Origin: Candidatus Rhodobacter oscarellae
Lineage (GTDB): Bacteria > Pseudomonadota > Alphaproteobacteria > Rhodobacterales > Rhodobacteraceae
Length of the DNA: 64,000 nt
Direction of reading: 5' to 3'
Assembly (NCBI RefSeq): GCF_001078595.1
Contig: NZ_LFTY01000002.1
Span: forward strand, 3,679,148-3,743,147
Shown: one piece after another, positions 8,269 through 19,328 of the stretch
How positions within the stretch are numbered: the first letter of the stretch is position 1
How the letters are laid out: each line of letters starts with the position of its first letter
The notes under the pieces: model-generated
Told to the model about the DNA's origin: nothing
Databases searched by the model: none
The model's input: the letters and a program-made list of their open reading frames with translations, nothing else
Position numbers and translations under genes: made by a program

Positions 8269-9636
8269 ATGGGACCGAAGCTGGCATTTGTGGGCGCGGG
8301 ATCGACCGTCTTTATGAAGAACATCGTGGGTGACGTGCTGTCCCGCCCGGGCCTGGGCGAGACCCATCTGGCGCTTATGGACATCGACGCGGCGCGGCTG
8401 GCGGAGTCCGAGCTGGTCGCCAAGAAGATCATCGCCAGCCTCGGCGTGGGCGCCACGGTCAGCACGCATTTGGACCAGCGCGAGGCCCTGGAGGGCGCCG
8501 ACTTCGTCGTCACCGCCTTCCAGATCGGCGGCTACGAGCCCTGCACAGTCACCGATTTCGAGGTCCCCAAGAAGTTTGGCCTGCGCCAGACCATCGCCGA
8601 CACGCTGGGCATTGGCGGGATCATGCGCGGGCTGCGCACCGTGCCGCATCTCTGGCGCGTCTGCGAAGATATGCTCGCGGTCTGCCCCGATGCGATCCTG
8701 ATGCAATATGTGAACCCGATGGCGATCAACACATGGGCGATAGCCGAGAAGTTCCCGCAGATCCGTCAAGTGGGCCTGTGCCATTCGGTGCCCCTGACCG
8801 CCGAGGAGCTGGCGCGTGACCTGGCCATCCCCGTGGGCAAGATCCGCTATCAGGTGGCGGGGATCAACCACATGGCCTTCTTCCTGAAGTTCGAAGAGAT
8901 CCTGGCCGACGGCACCTATCGCGACCTCTACCCCGACCTCTTTGCGGGCTACGCCGCGGGCAAGATCCCGCTGCCGTCCTCTTGGAACCCGCGCTGCCCC
9001 AACAAGGTGCGCTACGAGATGATGACGCGACTGGGGCTGTTTGTGACCGAAAGCTCTGAGCATTTCGCCGAATACGTGCCCTGGTTCATCAAGCGAGACC
9101 GCCCCGACCTGATCGAGCGCTTCGGCATCCCGCTGGATGAGTACCCGCAGCGCTGCGTCGAGCAGGTGGCGGACTGGGCCGCCCAGGCAGAGGTATTCAA
9201 ATCGGCGCAGACCATCGAGGTTCAGGAGAGCGTGGAATACGCCTCTGACATCGTCGAGAGCGTTTGGACCGGCAAGCCCTCGGTGATCTATGGCAACGTT
9301 CGCAATAACGGGCTCATCCCGCAGCTGCCGGACGCCTGCGCGGTCGAGCTGCCCTGCCTGGTGGACCGCAACGGCGTGCAGCCCACCAAGGTCGATACCC
9401 TGCCGCCGCAATGCGTGGCGCTGATGCGCACCAACATCAACGTGCAAGAGCTGACCGTGGCCGCGCTGATGGAGGAGAAGCGCGAGCATCTCTACCACGC
9501 GGCGATGCTGGACCCGCATACCGCGGCCGAGCTGGACCTTGATCAAATATGGGCGCTGGTGGACGACCTGCTAGAAGCGCATGGCGACTGGAACCCCGCC
9601 TGGGCGCGCGGCAAGGGGCACCGCGCGGTGGCTTAG
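8269..9636 (+). CDS. Glycoside hydrolase family 4 (alpha-galactosidase/alpha-glucosidase type)
   Basis: A 455-residue GH4 enzyme, an NAD- and Mn-dependent glycosidase that works by oxidation at C3 and elimination. It shows FVGAGSTVF at the N-terminus for NAD, QYVNPMAINTWA, LCHSVP with the metal-binding Cys, and GINHMAFF with the metal-binding His. These match the MelA-like subgroup. The ATG at 8269 follows GGAG with 9-base spacing; a GTG at 8239 is in frame but lacks a ribosome site. It is divergent from the Gfo/Idh fusion, and the two probably share a promoter region (8149-8268). No sugar transporter is visible next to it. Confidence 0.85.
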   Translation: MGPKLAFVGAGSTVFMKNIVGDVLSRPGLGETHLALMDIDAARLAESELVAKKIIASLGVGATVSTHLDQREALEGADFVVTAFQIGGYEPCTVTDFEVPKKFGLRQTIADTLGIGGIMRGLRTVPHLWRVCEDMLAVCPDAILMQYVNPMAINTWAIAEKFPQIRQVGLCHSVPLTAEELARDLAIPVGKIRYQVAGINHMAFFLKFEEILADGTYRDLYPDLFAGYAAGKIPLPSSWNPRCPNKVRYEMMTRLGLFVTESSEHFAEYVPWFIKRDRPDLIERFGIPLDEYPQRCVEQVADWAAQAEVFKSAQTIEVQESVEYASDIVESVWTGKPSVIYGNVRNNGLIPQLPDACAVELPCLVDRNGVQPTKVDTLPPQCVALMRTNINVQELTVAALMEEKREHLYHAAMLDPHTAAELDLDQIWALVDDLLEAHGDWNPAWARGKGHRAVA

Positions 9637-9985
9637 GCGAAACCGGGGGTTCTGGCCTGGAGCGGGCATTCGGGCTCAAGCACACCGCCCAAACAACGCT
9701 TGCCGACACCAGACGCAACGGTCCCCAAGCCGCGCAACCGCCCGAGCTTGCCTCGGGCAGCGGCCGACCTCCCCCAGGAGGCCGCTTTTGCTACGTCGCA
9801 TCTACTTGATCCGTTTCGGTTTCCAGAGATGTCGTCGTTGCTTGACCCGTTGCGCAAGCGACCTCCAGGTCTGCCGCTGCCCGCGTTGCGCTTGGCTCAG
9901 GGTGGAGGCCCCGGATCAAGTCCGGGGCGGCAGGTCTCCACTGCCCGCCCCAGGCAAATAGTGCCTCGGGTTTGACGCCAAAGCC
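9637..9985. other. Gene-free gap between convergent GH4 and gcvP genes
   Basis: About 350 bases with no convincing reading frame. It contains several short GC-rich inverted repeats: CCTCCCCCAGGAGG at about 9769-9782, and the better one at 9908-9928 listed separately. There is no T-rich tail, so these are not typical intrinsic terminators. Confidence 0.6.
9908..9928. repeat. Inverted repeat (REP-like)
   Basis: Perfect 8-bp stem GCCCCGGA / TCCGGGGC around the 5-base loop TCAAG. This CCCCGGATCAAGTCCGGGG motif is common between genes in alphaproteobacteria. It lies between convergent genes and may protect transcript ends. Confidence 0.7.
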
Positions 9986-12826
<2,841 letters not shown>

Positions 12827-12855
12827 GCGTCGCTCCGTTTTGCGCTGACAGGGAC

Positions 12856-12901
12856 CGAAATCCTCTAAGGATTTCGAACCAAAATTTTTGAAAAATTTTG
12901 G
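12856..12901. repeat. Paired short palindromes between gcvH and gcvP
   Basis: Two adjacent A/T-rich palindromes. 12856-12876 has 9-bp arms CGAAATCCT around a 3-base centre. 12879-12901 has 11-bp arms CCAAAATTTTT around a single G. The same two-palindrome layout occurs twice at 34201-34343, so this is a dispersed repeat type and not a gcv-specific site. Inside an operon it may stabilise or attenuate mRNA. Confidence 0.75.
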
Positions 12902-12907
12902 CGCTCC

Positions 12908-13267
12908 CTAGCCGATGAAGTCCTTATAGGCGGCCTCGTCCATGAGATCGTCCAGCACAGCCATGTCCTCGATCTTCATCTTAAAGAACCAGGCGCTTTC
13001 CATCGGGTCCTCGTTGACCTTGCTTGGCTCCTCCACGATGGCCTCGTTCACCTCAACGATCTCGCCATCCACCGGCGCCAGGATGTCCGAGGCGGCCTTG
13101 ACGCTCTCGATCACGGCGACCTCGTCATCCTTGACGACCTCGGTGCCTGGCTCGGGCAGCTCGACGAACACCACGTCGCCCAGCTGCTCGCTGGCGTGCT
13201 CGGTGATGCCCACGACGACCAGGTCGCCCTCGACGCGGAGCCATTCGTGCTCTTCGGTGAATTTCAT
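12908..13267 (-). CDS. gcvH: Glycine cleavage system H protein
   Basis: A 119-residue lipoyl carrier that shuttles the aminomethyl intermediate between the P, T and L proteins. The lipoylated lysine lies in VESVKAASD (about residues 52-60), and the N-terminal FTEEHEWLR is characteristic. Length fits the family. It sits 18 bases after gcvT and is translated from an ATG preceded by a GGGAG site. It belongs to the riboswitch-controlled gcvTHP operon. Confidence 0.97.
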   Translation of the reverse strand: MKFTEEHEWLRVEGDLVVVGITEHASEQLGDVVFVELPEPGTEVVKDDEVAVIESVKAASDILAPVDGEIVEVNEAIVEEPSKVNEDPMESAWFFKMKIEDMAVLDDLMDEAAYKDFIG

Positions 13268-13285
13268 GTGTTTTTCTCCCTTGAT

Positions 13286-14413
13286 TTAGCGTTTGAACCC
13301 GGCGGGTCGGAACGGCAGCCCGGTTATGGTGGCGGGCAGGCGCTTGCCACGCACCTCGCCGAAGACCTGCGTGCCGATCTCGGCATGCTGGGGGGTGACG
13401 TAGCCCATGGACATGGGCGCCTCGATGGAGGGCCCGAAGGCGCCGCTGGTCACGGCGCCGATCATGTCCCCGTTCTCATTGAAAATTTCCGTACCGGCGC
13501 GCATCGGAGCGCGCCCCTCGGGGCGCAGGCCCACCCGGCGGCGGGGGGCGCCTTCGGTCAGCTCTTGCAGGATCCGGTCCGCGCCGGGAAAGCCGCCCTC
13601 GCGGGCGCCGCCCGGCTTGCGCGCCTTCTGCATCGCCCATTCAAGACCCGCCTCGACGGGGCTCGTGGTCTCGTCGATGTCATTGCCATAAAGGCAGAGC
13701 CCGGCCTCCAGCCGTAGGCTGTCCCGCGCGCCGAGCCCGATGGGCGCGACGGTGTCATCCTGGAGGATCGCGCGGGCAAGGTCCTGCGCCGCGCCGCCAG
13801 GCACCGAGATCTCGAACCCGTCCTCGCCGGTATAGCCTGAGCGCGAGACCCAAAGCGCGCCGAACTCCGAGGCCATCACGGCCACGTCCATGAAACGCAT
13901 GGCGCCCGTTCCGGGCGCGATCCTGTCCAGGACAGCTTCTGCGCCAGGCCCCTGCAGCGCCAGGAGCGCGCGGTCGGTGATCTCTTCGATCTCGCAATCG
14001 GGTAGTGCGGCGCGCATATGGGCAATGTCTGCCGCCTTGCAGGCCGCGTTGACCACCAAGAACAGGTGATCGCCGCGGTTGGCCACCATCAGGTCGTCCA
14101 GGATCCCGCCGGACTCGTTGGTGAAGAACGCATAGCGTTGGCGGCCCTTCTTCAGGCCCACAAGATCCTGCGGCACCAGCCGCTCCAGCGCGCCGGCCGC
14201 GAGGACGCCCGTCTTAGGGCGGAGGAGCACCTGACCCATATGGCTGACGTCAAACAGCCCCGCCTGGGTGCGGCAATGCAGGTGCTCTTTCAGCACGCCC
14301 ATCGGGTATTGCACGGGCATCTCATAGCCCGCGAAGGGCACCAGTTTGGCGCCCAATTCCACATGCAAATCAAACAGTTGCGTCCGGCGCAGATCGTCAC
14401 CCATCGGGCCCAT
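13286..14413 (-). CDS. gcvT: Aminomethyltransferase (glycine cleavage T protein)
   Basis: A tetrahydrofolate-dependent aminomethyltransferase that releases ammonia from the H-protein-bound intermediate and forms methylene-THF. The protein begins with LRRTQLFDLHVELGAKLVPF and contains DVSHMGQ, typical of GcvT, and has the usual length (375 residues). The start may be ATG 14413 or ATG 14404; the GAGG site is badly spaced for both. It is the first gene behind the tandem glycine riboswitch, about 50 bases downstream of it. Confidence 0.95.
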   Translation of the reverse strand: MGPMGDDLRRTQLFDLHVELGAKLVPFAGYEMPVQYPMGVLKEHLHCRTQAGLFDVSHMGQVLLRPKTGVLAAGALERLVPQDLVGLKKGRQRYAFFTNESGGILDDLMVANRGDHLFLVVNAACKAADIAHMRAALPDCEIEEITDRALLALQGPGAEAVLDRIAPGTGAMRFMDVAVMASEFGALWVSRSGYTGEDGFEISVPGGAAQDLARAILQDDTVAPIGLGARDSLRLEAGLCLYGNDIDETTSPVEAGLEWAMQKARKPGGAREGGFPGADRILQELTEGAPRRRVGLRPEGRAPMRAGTEIFNENGDMIGAVTSGAFGPSIEAPMSMGYVTPQHAEIGTQVFGEVRGKRLPATITGLPFRPAGFKR

Positions 14414-14461
14414 ATCCTCTACCGGAAAGCGTCCGGCACCGCGCCCAGTGGACGATCCACC

Positions 14462-14626
14462 GAACCGATGCCCCCTCTGTCCTTGCGCCTGAGATCGTTA
14501 TCCCTTCGGCGCCCGCTCTGATCGCGGGTCTCTCCAGAGTCCTTTGCGCCCTGCCAGGTCCTGGCGCCTGAGAGTTTACCGGGGCGGTTGCTCCTTCGGC
14601 ATCGGCGGTGAGGCCGATTCTCCCTA
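14462..14626 (-). promoter_or_regulatory. Tandem glycine riboswitch upstream of gcvT
   Basis: Read on the minus strand, two glycine aptamers lie in series. Aptamer 1 covers about 14624-14530, with core pieces GCCGAAGGAGCAA, AAACTCTCAGGC and GGACTCTGGAGAGA. A short linker follows. Aptamer 2 covers about 14527-14471, with GCCGAAGGGATAACG, ATCTCAGGC and GGACAGAGGGG. These are the conserved landmarks of the class, which switches gcvT operons on when glycine is abundant. The position directly before gcvT supports it. Outer boundaries are approximate. Confidence 0.95.
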
Positions 14627-14709
14627 GCAGGTCGCAGAACGGGTACACCGGTGCATGCCGTTCTGGCAAGGGGGTTGCTATCGCGGCCGCGTCCGGGCAC
14701 CACGGGCGG

Positions 14710-15267
14710 ATGACGGATCCTCACTTTTTTGGCTACGGCTCGCTGGTCAACGCGGCGACCCATGACTACCCCGACGCGGTGCCCGCGCGCCTGCGCGGAT
14801 GGCGGCGGGTCTGGCGCAACACGACGCTGCGGGACGTGGCTTTTTTGTCTGTAGTTTCAGACGGTTGCTCGGAGATCGACGGGCTGGTCGCGCGCGTGCC
14901 CGGCGCGGATTGGCAGGCCCTGGACGCCCGGGAATGGGGCTATCAGCGCCATGACGTCAGCACCCTGGTGGACCCCCGATTGCCGGTGGAGGTCTATGCG
15001 GTGCCGGAGGAGAATTGGAACCCAAACACCGCCCGGCCCAAGCTGCTGCTGAGGTACATCGACGTGGTCGTGCAGGGCTTTCTGCGGGTCTTCGGCGAGG
15101 CGGGGGTGGCGCGATTCTTTGAGACCACGGCCGGTTGGGAGGCGCTGGTGCTGGACGACCGCGCGGTGCCCAGATACCCCAGGCACCAGCCGCTGAGCGC
15201 CGCCGAGACCGCGCTGGTGGACGGCTGGCTAAGCCGCGTTGGGGCCGAAAAAGTGGTGTCGGATTAG
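14710..15267 (+). CDS. Gamma-glutamylcyclotransferase-family protein
   Basis: A 185-residue protein with the FGYGSLVN motif near the N-terminus, the phosphate/glutamyl-binding signature of gamma-glutamylcyclotransferase-like proteins (GGCT/ChaC/AIG2 superfamily), which release 5-oxoproline from gamma-glutamyl compounds. It diverges from the riboswitch leader of gcvT. Its 3' third (from about 15105) plus the following 220 bases is duplicated at 20990-21347, where a broken copy of this same gene ends. The substrate cannot be assigned. Confidence 0.75.
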   Translation: MTDPHFFGYGSLVNAATHDYPDAVPARLRGWRRVWRNTTLRDVAFLSVVSDGCSEIDGLVARVPGADWQALDAREWGYQRHDVSTLVDPRLPVEVYAVPEENWNPNTARPKLLLRYIDVVVQGFLRVFGEAGVARFFETTAGWEALVLDDRAVPRYPRHQPLSAAETALVDGWLSRVGAEKVVSD

Positions 15268-15328
15268 CGTCGGCAAAGCGTCGGATTTTTGTCGGGCATG
15301 TGTATGGCAATCGTTTCCATACAAAGGC

Positions 15329-15492
15329 TTAGCCCGGGGTCAGTTTTTCCAGCGCCAAGCCACCGTCCCAGGTGCCGTGCAGCGTGCCGTCGGGCATCCA
15401 GACATAGACCACCGGCGACCACCGGCGACCACCGGCGACCACCGGCGTGGTCGCCCCCAGTTGACGGTCACGCCGTGGCCATCCACCCGGCA
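15329..15492 (-). pseudogene. 3' remnant of a small secreted protein gene (left copy)
   Basis: On the minus strand the frame ending at TAA 15329-15331 reads VYVWMPDGTLHGTWDGG then LALEKLTPG, the same C-terminus as in the right copy (21214 onward). Upstream, a 30-base gain of 10-bp repeats and one missing base near 15450 put the VNWG segment in a different frame. At about 15492 it joins an IS5-type transposase remnant, so the N-terminal half is missing. I know this C-terminus as an uncharacterised small exported protein type in this family. Confidence 0.65.
15411..15447. repeat. 10-bp tandem repeat (ACCGGCGACC) x 3.7
   Basis: Three perfect copies of ACCGGCGACC followed by a partial ACCGGCG. 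The matching place in the right-hand duplicate (about 21295-21302) has a single ACCGGCG, so the array arose after the duplication. The 30-base gain is a multiple of three. Confidence 0.95.
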
Positions 15493-15633
15493 TCGCGCGA
15501 TGACCTTGAGGCCAGTCACGCCGGGCGGGCGTGTCACGATCTCGATTGTTGGACCATCGACCTTGGCCATGGCATCGCGCAGTTTGTCGCCTGCATACCC
15601 ACCACCGTCCGCAAAGTTGTTTTTGATTGCCGG
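15493..15633 (-). pseudogene. IS5-family transposase remnant
   Basis: The minus-strand frame reads SYPAIKNNFADGG, then GYAGDKLRDAMAKVDGPTIE, then IVTRPPGVTGLKVIAR. This is the region of IS5-type (DDE) transposases normally written FADGGYAGDKLRDAL...WTIEIVKR...GF..I.RRWVVERT. No intact upstream or downstream transposase is present. The frame runs directly into the secreted-protein remnant, so the element was deleted on both sides. The family call is by eye. Confidence 0.65.
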
Positions 15634-15647
15634 ATAGCTTTGTGTAG

Positions 15648-15688
15648 CGTCCGGCCTTTTACCTGAGCCATCAGATAAAGGCCGGACG
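15648..15688. repeat. Strong inverted repeat, 12-bp arms
   Basis: Perfect arms CGTCCGGCCTTT (15648-15659) and AAAGGCCGGACG (15677-15688) around a 17-base centre. It sits between the IS5 remnant and the Hint/RTX gene. It could be a terminator for either strand or a leftover transposon end; nothing here decides which. Confidence 0.85.
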
Positions 15689-15867
15689 TTTGCCAGACGC
15701 GCCTACAGTTTCGACCGCGTGATCTTCAAGGCGCGCAGATAGCTCGTGGGACGCATCCGTCCGAATCCCGGAAATCACCGCAAACGCGTGGCGGGCGCGG
15801 CCAGAGAGATTCGCAAACGGGCCGAAAGATCACAAAGATGATCAAACCGCCTGTTTGATACTTGTGT

Positions 15868-17190
15868 CTATCTCAGCGCCGAGCCGCTCTGCAGTGACAT
15901 GTTGTTTTTGACATGGCGAGCGACAATATTGTCGATCTTTCCTGCCTTTTGTTGGAAGGGGCGAGAGGCCCTTGGGACAAAACTCGGGCTAGAGATCTCT
16001 GGGAACAACAGCGAGATTTCCTTGCGCGCCGCTGCCGTCATGGACTTGAGGCCCTCGCGCCCAAGATACAAGCTCTCGGTTTGTGCGCCGTTGGCCAAGA
16101 CGACTTCGTGCTGATCAAGCAGGATGTGCCAATAGGTTAGGGATTCCATCTCTTCGTCGACGGAAACGCCCGGCAAGCTCAGTAGCTTTTTCGCCGCGAC
16201 CAGGACCTCTTTGGATCCAAACACCCGCTCTACAATGTTCGACTGGAGCAGCACCCTATGTTGGGGTGACACAACCAGGTCTGACTCGGGCAGCCCATTG
16301 CCAAGGCAACCCGCTGCGATGCGAATTGGGCGTAAGTTCGGATTTTCTGTCAACGCCTCAGGACCCAACTGCTTTGCGCCAATCCAACGAATAGTCTGCG
16401 GGCCATTATCGGCAGTTATGACCTTGTCACCGACTTTCAGAGTTTCAATCGGCGTTTTGCCATCGGGGGTGTCGATCAACGTGCCGGACACAAAGCAAGG
16501 CACCGAGTTATTGATGATGTTCTCGATGTTCTCGAATTGGAGCGTCCCGACGACTTGGCCGTCCTCGTTTCGCCAAGTGACCGTTCCGTCAAACCCATTC
16601 CCGTCGCTGTCAGTCGTCGTTGCGACCGTGGCGGTGATACCGGACCCGCCCAAGGTGGTGTTGGTTAGATCCAGAGTGTCGTTGTCTGAACCGAACTTTC
16701 CTACCTTTCCTGGCTTTCCTGTCGTTGCGTCCGTTCCGGGCAAAAAGCCATCACCGCCAAAAATTTGGTCGCCGTAGCCATCGCCTATATTGTCGAACTG
16801 AAACAGGTCATCGCCAGGCAGCGCTTTGCCGAGCGTCTTACCAATTTTCGCGATACCATACAGGTCAGGGTTATAGTCCCCATACAAGACATCGGACTGT
16901 GACCCGCCTTTGATCGTGTCGTTCCCGCCGTCCCCGAAGATCAGGTCCTGGTTGGCGCCACCATCGATGAAGTCGTTGCCACTGGTGATTTTACCTACCT
17001 TAGCAGCTCCCTTAGCTGGCTTACCGACCACGCCAATACTGCCCACGAGCGCTTCTGGGACATCCCCGTATATCGTGTCAAAGCCATTATTGCCTCTGAT
17101 GGTGTCGTTTCCGCCCCCACCATAGATGTCATCCCCGCCGCCTGTGCCGTTTAGCGTGTTGTTGTTGTCGTCGCCATTTATCGTCGCCAT
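15868..17190 (-). CDS. RTX-repeat protein with Hint (intein-like) domain
   Basis: A 440-residue protein. Residues 1-150 hold calcium-binding RTX nonapeptides (GGGGNDTIRG, GDGGNDTIKGG), interrupted by three Lys/Gly-rich inserts: VVGKPAKGAAKVGKI at 54-68, AKIGKTLGKALPG at 114-126 and TTGKPGKVGKFG at 157-168. A Hint domain starts at PCFVSGTLIDTPDG with the self-cleavage nucleophile Cys232, followed by LKVGDKVITADNG and SPQHRVLL. Such Hint_2/RTX proteins are common in Rhodobacteraceae and are thought to be exported by type I secretion and to cleave themselves. There is no N-terminal signal peptide, consistent with type I export. It is divergent from the kinase-dioxygenase gene. Base composition is less GC-rich than the flanks. 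Confidence 0.85.
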   Translation of the reverse strand: MATINGDDNNNTLNGTGGGDDIYGGGGNDTIRGNNGFDTIYGDVPEALVGSIGVVGKPAKGAAKVGKITSGNDFIDGGANQDLIFGDGGNDTIKGGSQSDVLYGDYNPDLYGIAKIGKTLGKALPGDDLFQFDNIGDGYGDQIFGGDGFLPGTDATTGKPGKVGKFGSDNDTLDLTNTTLGGSGITATVATTTDSDGNGFDGTVTWRNEDGQVVGTLQFENIENIINNSVPCFVSGTLIDTPDGKTPIETLKVGDKVITADNGPQTIRWIGAKQLGPEALTENPNLRPIRIAAGCLGNGLPESDLVVSPQHRVLLQSNIVERVFGSKEVLVAAKKLLSLPGVSVDEEMESLTYWHILLDQHEVVLANGAQTESLYLGREGLKSMTAAARKEISLLFPEISSPSFVPRASRPFQQKAGKIDNIVARHVKNNMSLQSGSALR

Positions 17191-17504
17191 TCTAACGTAC
17201 CTTTCGGCAAATGTTTGAACTTCAAGAAGTCAGCGACAGCTCGTCCTGAGCGGGCGCCCTTGAGGCCAATTATTAACATCTGCTGAAGGGTCAGGTGCTT
17301 CACCAAAGGGGCCGGCACGAGGACCAAACCGGGCCAAAGGCGCTGCAGGTCGCGTCCGAAAAGCGCACCACACCGACGCCAAATGAGGCCAAGTATAGGC
17401 GAAATCGCGTTATTGTTCCGCTGGAGAAACGCACTGATCTCAAATAGAAAACAATCGCAAAAAAGAAGACTTCGATAAAACAGCCGTTTAAATCGGCGTG
17501 ATTC
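17191..17504. promoter_or_regulatory. Divergent intergenic region of the island
   Basis: 314 bases between the 5' ends of the Hint/RTX gene and the kinase-dioxygenase gene. It is clearly A/T-richer than the window average, especially 17400-17500, as expected for two divergent promoters. I could not pick convincing -35/-10 pairs or a regulator site. Confidence 0.5.
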
Positions 17505-19328
17505 GTGGTGAGGCAGATGTTTTTAGAAGACCTACCGGCAGCGGTAGATCAGGTCGTTCAGCGATCTGGAGTTACATTGAGCGATCTATTGACGGATTCA
17601 CCCTGGTCGTCGGTCTGGCGCGGAACGGATCCGACCGGGTTTAAGGTTGTTGTCAAACATCGCAAAAGAGAGATCACAAGCGCCCCAGACGCCTTCCCGG
17701 CCATCGCCGACGTGCTGGGGACCGCAGTCCCGGCCCTCATAAAGCACGACCCCGAGACCAGAACCACGATCCTGGCGCATGTGGCCGTGGCGGACGGAAA
17801 CGCGCGCGCCACGCGCGCAGAAATTCTGTCGGCCTACGCCGAGTCCCAGGTCGCGGCGTCAAACAACCTGTCGAGGCTCTCTCAACTGCCCGTCTTTGAT
17901 CCTGCCGAATGTTTGGCCCTGGTAAACCGGCTGGCCGCCGACCCGAACGCGGTGCCTGAGGGGCTGCACCACTCGCGCGGCAACCTCTTTAGGTTCGTGC
18001 AGGAGGACGCTCGCAACGCTATCCGCGCGACACTGGAGGCCTGTTCCGAGAAGATCCTTGCCAAAACACGCGGGCTCGATCAGGCGCGTCTGACACTTGA
18101 GCACACGGATCTGAACGTTGGAAATGTGCTACTCGCTCAAGGCCATCGACCCACGTTTATCGATTGGGACGACGCGGTTTTGGCGCCTCCCGGCCTTTCG
18201 CTGCATATGCTCTTTAGTGGCGCGGCGCGGGTCGCCGCGACGCTACTGCAGCCAGGCGCATACAAGGATAACGCCATCGCCCAAAGCGATGCGCATGACC
18301 TGCAGATCTACATGTCGAAGCTTGCGAGAATCCCGGAGTTTTCGCGAGAGTTCCTATTAGAGAGTCTGCCGGTCATGGCCGTGTTTGGGACGCTAAAGTA
18401 CTGCTATGACATGAGTTTTTACGACCTGACGAATGACGGGCTGGGATCCGTTGTGGCGCGCGAGGCGACGCGCAAATTTAGCAGCCTGTCGCAAGCGTGT
18501 AAAATCATGTTCCCCGCGTCCCCTATGACCCGCACCCAAAAAGACCCCCCGCAGAGGAACGCGGATTGCCCCTTTGTGAACATCAAAAAGCGGCCTTCAC
18601 GTGCCGCGGCGCGGTTCCGCGAACATGGCGCGCTACATGTACGCGGCGCGTTTTCCGTGGAACACATCATATCTGCGTTCAAGGAAGTGGCTCAATCCGG
18701 TTCGAAGTTCAGCGCCGACATTCGGGCCGGGCGGGCCCTGCGCGTTGGGGATCGGCGTTACATGCTAAGCCTCGATACGGCGGGCGTCATCGGGCAACCT
18801 GAAACCTTGGCATCCCCGCGACTGGTCACGTTGATGCGCGAGCTTCTGGGTGCGGACTGCATCTTGGGCAGCGCCACTTCGGTTATGTCCCTTGATGGCT
18901 CTGACGCGCAACAATGGCATCGCGACAACGATGTCTTGTTTCCGGAAATGCCGTCGCTTGAAGTGCCATCGTACAGCATTGCTGTCCTTTTGCCGCTTGT
19001 TCCGCTCAACAAGCAGAACGGATCAACCGAGATGGTTTTGGGGTCGCACCGGACAGGTGCTACTGAGCCCGAAATTCAGTCGCGCACGTTCCCAGACACC
19101 AAAATCGGCGATTGTTACCTTATGGACTGCCGATTGCTGCATCGCGGAATGGCCAACAACTCCGCAACCGCGCGGCCGGTCATCAGCCTTGTCTACCAAA
19201 AGCCTTGGTACAGGGACTATCAGAACTTCAACTTGCAGTCGGCACTTAACATTTCCGCCGACACTCTGTCGAAGTTTCCGGTTGAAGACCAACCCCTGGT
19301 GCGCTGGGCCTGCGGGGAAACACCATGA
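17505..19328 (+). CDS. Fusion of an aminoglycoside-phosphotransferase-like kinase and a phytanoyl-CoA-type dioxygenase
   Basis: A 607-residue two-domain enzyme. The N-terminal half (about 1-330) has the small-molecule kinase fold: a likely ATP lysine at VVVK51, the catalytic loop HTDLNVGN (His200, Asp202, Asn207) and the metal site FIDWDDA (Asp220). The C-terminal half (about 370-600) is a PhyH-like Fe(II)/2-oxoglutarate dioxygenase with QWHRDND (His472, Asp474) and distal His546 in LLHRGM, followed by an Arg-containing ARPVIS suited to binding 2-oxoglutarate. All key residues appear intact. The GTG at 17505 and the ATG at 17517 are both possible starts. The stop overlaps the methyltransferase start (ATGA). 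Substrate unknown. Confidence 0.75.
   Translation: MVRQMFLEDLPAAVDQVVQRSGVTLSDLLTDSPWSSVWRGTDPTGFKVVVKHRKREITSAPDAFPAIADVLGTAVPALIKHDPETRTTILAHVAVADGNARATRAEILSAYAESQVAASNNLSRLSQLPVFDPAECLALVNRLAADPNAVPEGLHHSRGNLFRFVQEDARNAIRATLEACSEKILAKTRGLDQARLTLEHTDLNVGNVLLAQGHRPTFIDWDDAVLAPPGLSLHMLFSGAARVAATLLQPGAYKDNAIAQSDAHDLQIYMSKLARIPEFSREFLLESLPVMAVFGTLKYCYDMSFYDLTNDGLGSVVAREATRKFSSLSQACKIMFPASPMTRTQKDPPQRNADCPFVNIKKRPSRAAARFREHGALHVRGAFSVEHIISAFKEVAQSGSKFSADIRAGRALRVGDRRYMLSLDTAGVIGQPETLASPRLVTLMRELLGADCILGSATSVMSLDGSDAQQWHRDNDVLFPEMPSLEVPSYSIAVLLPLVPLNKQNGSTEMVLGSHRTGATEPEIQSRTFPDTKIGDCYLMDCRLLHRGMANNSATARPVISLVYQKPWYRDYQNFNLQSALNISADTLSKFPVEDQPLVRWACGETP

Larger units (their letters stand above)
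15105..15492. repeat. Left copy of the direct duplication flanking the accessory island
   Basis: The end of the cyclotransferase gene and the downstream DNA recur almost unchanged at 20990-21347 in the same orientation, offset by 5885 bases until the tandem repeat. Identity is visible by eye through the stop codon, the small inverted repeat TGTATGG/CCATACA (15301-15323) and the convergent coding tail. It ends near 15492, where this copy runs into a transposase remnant. Differences are scattered substitutions plus a 30-base tandem-repeat gain here. Confidence 0.85.

Noticed and set aside
14638-14665. gcvT promoter TTGCCA-N18-TACCCG upstream of the riboswitch
   Set aside because: Position is right but the -10 match is poor, so I did not list it as a feature.
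15411-15447. CRISPR-like repeats
   Set aside because: Contiguous 10-bp units without spacers; simple tandem expansion.
15340-15570. Minus-strand open frame as a real 76-residue gene
   Set aside because: It is a chance fusion of an IS5 transposase remnant and a frameshifted secreted-protein tail, not an independent gene.
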